5,988 nucleotides of DNA. It comes from Lachnospiraceae bacterium. GTDB taxonomy: Bacteria; Bacillota; Clostridia; Lachnospirales; Lachnospiraceae. The DNA lies in the NCBI GenBank assembly GCA_021199395.1, contig JAJQIE010000263.1, positions 8,310-14,297 of the forward strand, written 5' to 3'. Under the pieces are notes generated by a model. That model searched no databases. It was not told where the DNA came from and saw only the letters and a program-made list of their open reading frames with translations. Below, one piece after another: positions 5,751-5,988 of the stretch. How positions within the stretch are numbered: position 1 is the first letter of the stretch; every line of letters begins with the position of its first letter. The position numbers and the translations under genes were made by a program.

Positions 5751-5751
5751 T
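5706..5751 (+). terminator. Rho-independent terminator of short RNA 2
   Basis: AAACAACCGT (5706-5715) and ACGGTTGTTT (5735-5744) form a perfect 10-bp stem with a 19-base loop, followed on the plus strand by TATTTTT. The stem's A side gives AAAC upstream, so in the minus direction it is a hairpin followed by CAGCAC and a poor terminator. Confidence 0.75.
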
Positions 5752-5988
5752 CCAGTTCCCGGTAAACCTCATCTATCCCCATTCGTAAAACATCGGATTC
5801 TGATAATTTCAAAACTTCACAGCATTTTTTTAATCTCTCAGGGTCTAATTCCCCGCAGCTCTGCTGCGGGGAAGTTTATTTTCATGACATCATCCTCCGA
5901 CATTCTTGCTCGTTTAACTATTGTTTTAGGTGCATCTGTGGGTCTACCTAATTTGTTACTATTCACGGGGTGGGGATGGTATCTAAGG
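5744..5988 (-). pseudogene. 'GRPTD' ribbon-helix-helix protein gene, frameshifted by an insertion
   Basis: First part: NKLGRPTDAPKTIVKRARMSEDDVMK, open from the window edge; a GTG at 5966 could be the start but has no ribosome site, so the true start may lie outside. The frame then reads through the inserted palindrome and stops at 5840-5838. Second part, in another frame: LKKCCEVLKLSESDVLRMGI then DEVYRELEK, ending TAA at 5746-5744. Removing 5834-5879 (46 bases) joins ATGAAA to TTAAAAAAATGC and gives MSEDDVMKLKKCCEVLKLS. This restores the Lys-Leu-x-x-Cys-Cys spacing I know from this RHH family; the reconstructed protein would be 58 residues from the GTG. As written, the 42-residue product has the beta strand but lacks helix B and should not fold. 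It may once have been a Mnt- or Arc-like partner of the second RHH protein. Confidence 0.8.
5834..5879. repeat. REP-like palindromic insertion in the RHH gene
   Basis: TTCCCCGCAGC (5849-5859) and GCTGCGGGGAA (5863-5873) are perfect 11-bp inverted arms around a 3-base loop. The inferred insertion boundaries (46 bp) come from restoring the RHH reading frame and family spacing, so they may be off by a few bases in the A-rich flanks. No clear target duplication is seen. On the plus strand the stem is followed by GTTTATTTT, so it could also act as a terminator. It looks like a short non-autonomous palindromic repeat. Confidence 0.6.

Noticed and set aside
5566..5772. 68-codon minus-strand frame from 5772
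   Set aside because: It begins inside the RHH tail in a different frame, runs through a terminator stem and a promoter dyad, and has no ribosome site. Only its last 18 codons have a plausible start, listed separately at low confidence.
5966..5988. G-rich plus-strand stretch GGGGTGGGGATGG at the window edge
   Set aside because: Only two G4 runs plus a short one, too few for a confident G-quadruplex, and the context is cut off by the window end.

Overview
The window looks like part of a prophage, or a temperate-phage fragment, from a low-to-mid GC Firmicute. A gut Lachnospiraceae/Clostridia host fits best, judging from strong AGGAGG-type ribosome binding sites, sigma-A-like promoters, a BRO-N/ORF6C antirepressor and a 'GRPTD' ribbon-helix-helix (RHH) protein. 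Every protein gene I support is on the minus strand, so the genetic order runs from the high-coordinate end to the low one. No host gene is visible. The species cannot be fixed from this sequence.

Layout in transcription order. (1) 5988-5744: a small RHH repressor gene broken by an insertion of about 46 bp that carries a perfect 11-bp-arm palindrome. (2) 5751-5647: a plus-strand promoter, short RNA and terminator unit converging on the 3' end of that gene. (3) 5569-5333: a consensus promoter (TTGACA, 17 bp, TATAGT) with a GTTACGCGTAAC palindrome exactly in its spacer and a near copy at the start site, driving a second small RHH gene. (4) 5330-5237: a second plus-strand promoter/short RNA/terminator unit, again converging on the end of the RHH gene. 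(5) 5205-4907: a small gene of about 98 codons, out of frame at a run of nine G, whose stop overlaps the next start. (6) 4910-4158: an antirepressor with an N-terminal BRO-N and a C-terminal ORF6C domain. (7) 4091-3561: a membrane-anchored coiled-coil protein of unknown role. (8) 3482-1: a tail tape measure protein, at least 1160 residues and running off the window.

The main idea is that 5988-4158 is a self-contained regulatory cassette placed among late (tail) genes. It resembles the immunity I (immI) region of phage P22. There, Arc, an RHH repressor, binds an operator inside the spacer of its own promoter; the antirepressor Ant is co-transcribed with it; and a small antisense RNA (Sar) is made from the arc-ant gap. 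P22 immI also lies among late genes. The parts here appear unrelated by sequence except for the RHH fold, and one gene sits between the RHH gene and the antirepressor. The similarity is therefore of design and may be convergent.

Three genes in the cassette carry something unusual at the level of expression: a palindromic insertion, a start region whose best-placed codon is AUA, and a 9-G run. These could be decay, sequence error or switching. The sequence alone does not decide between them.
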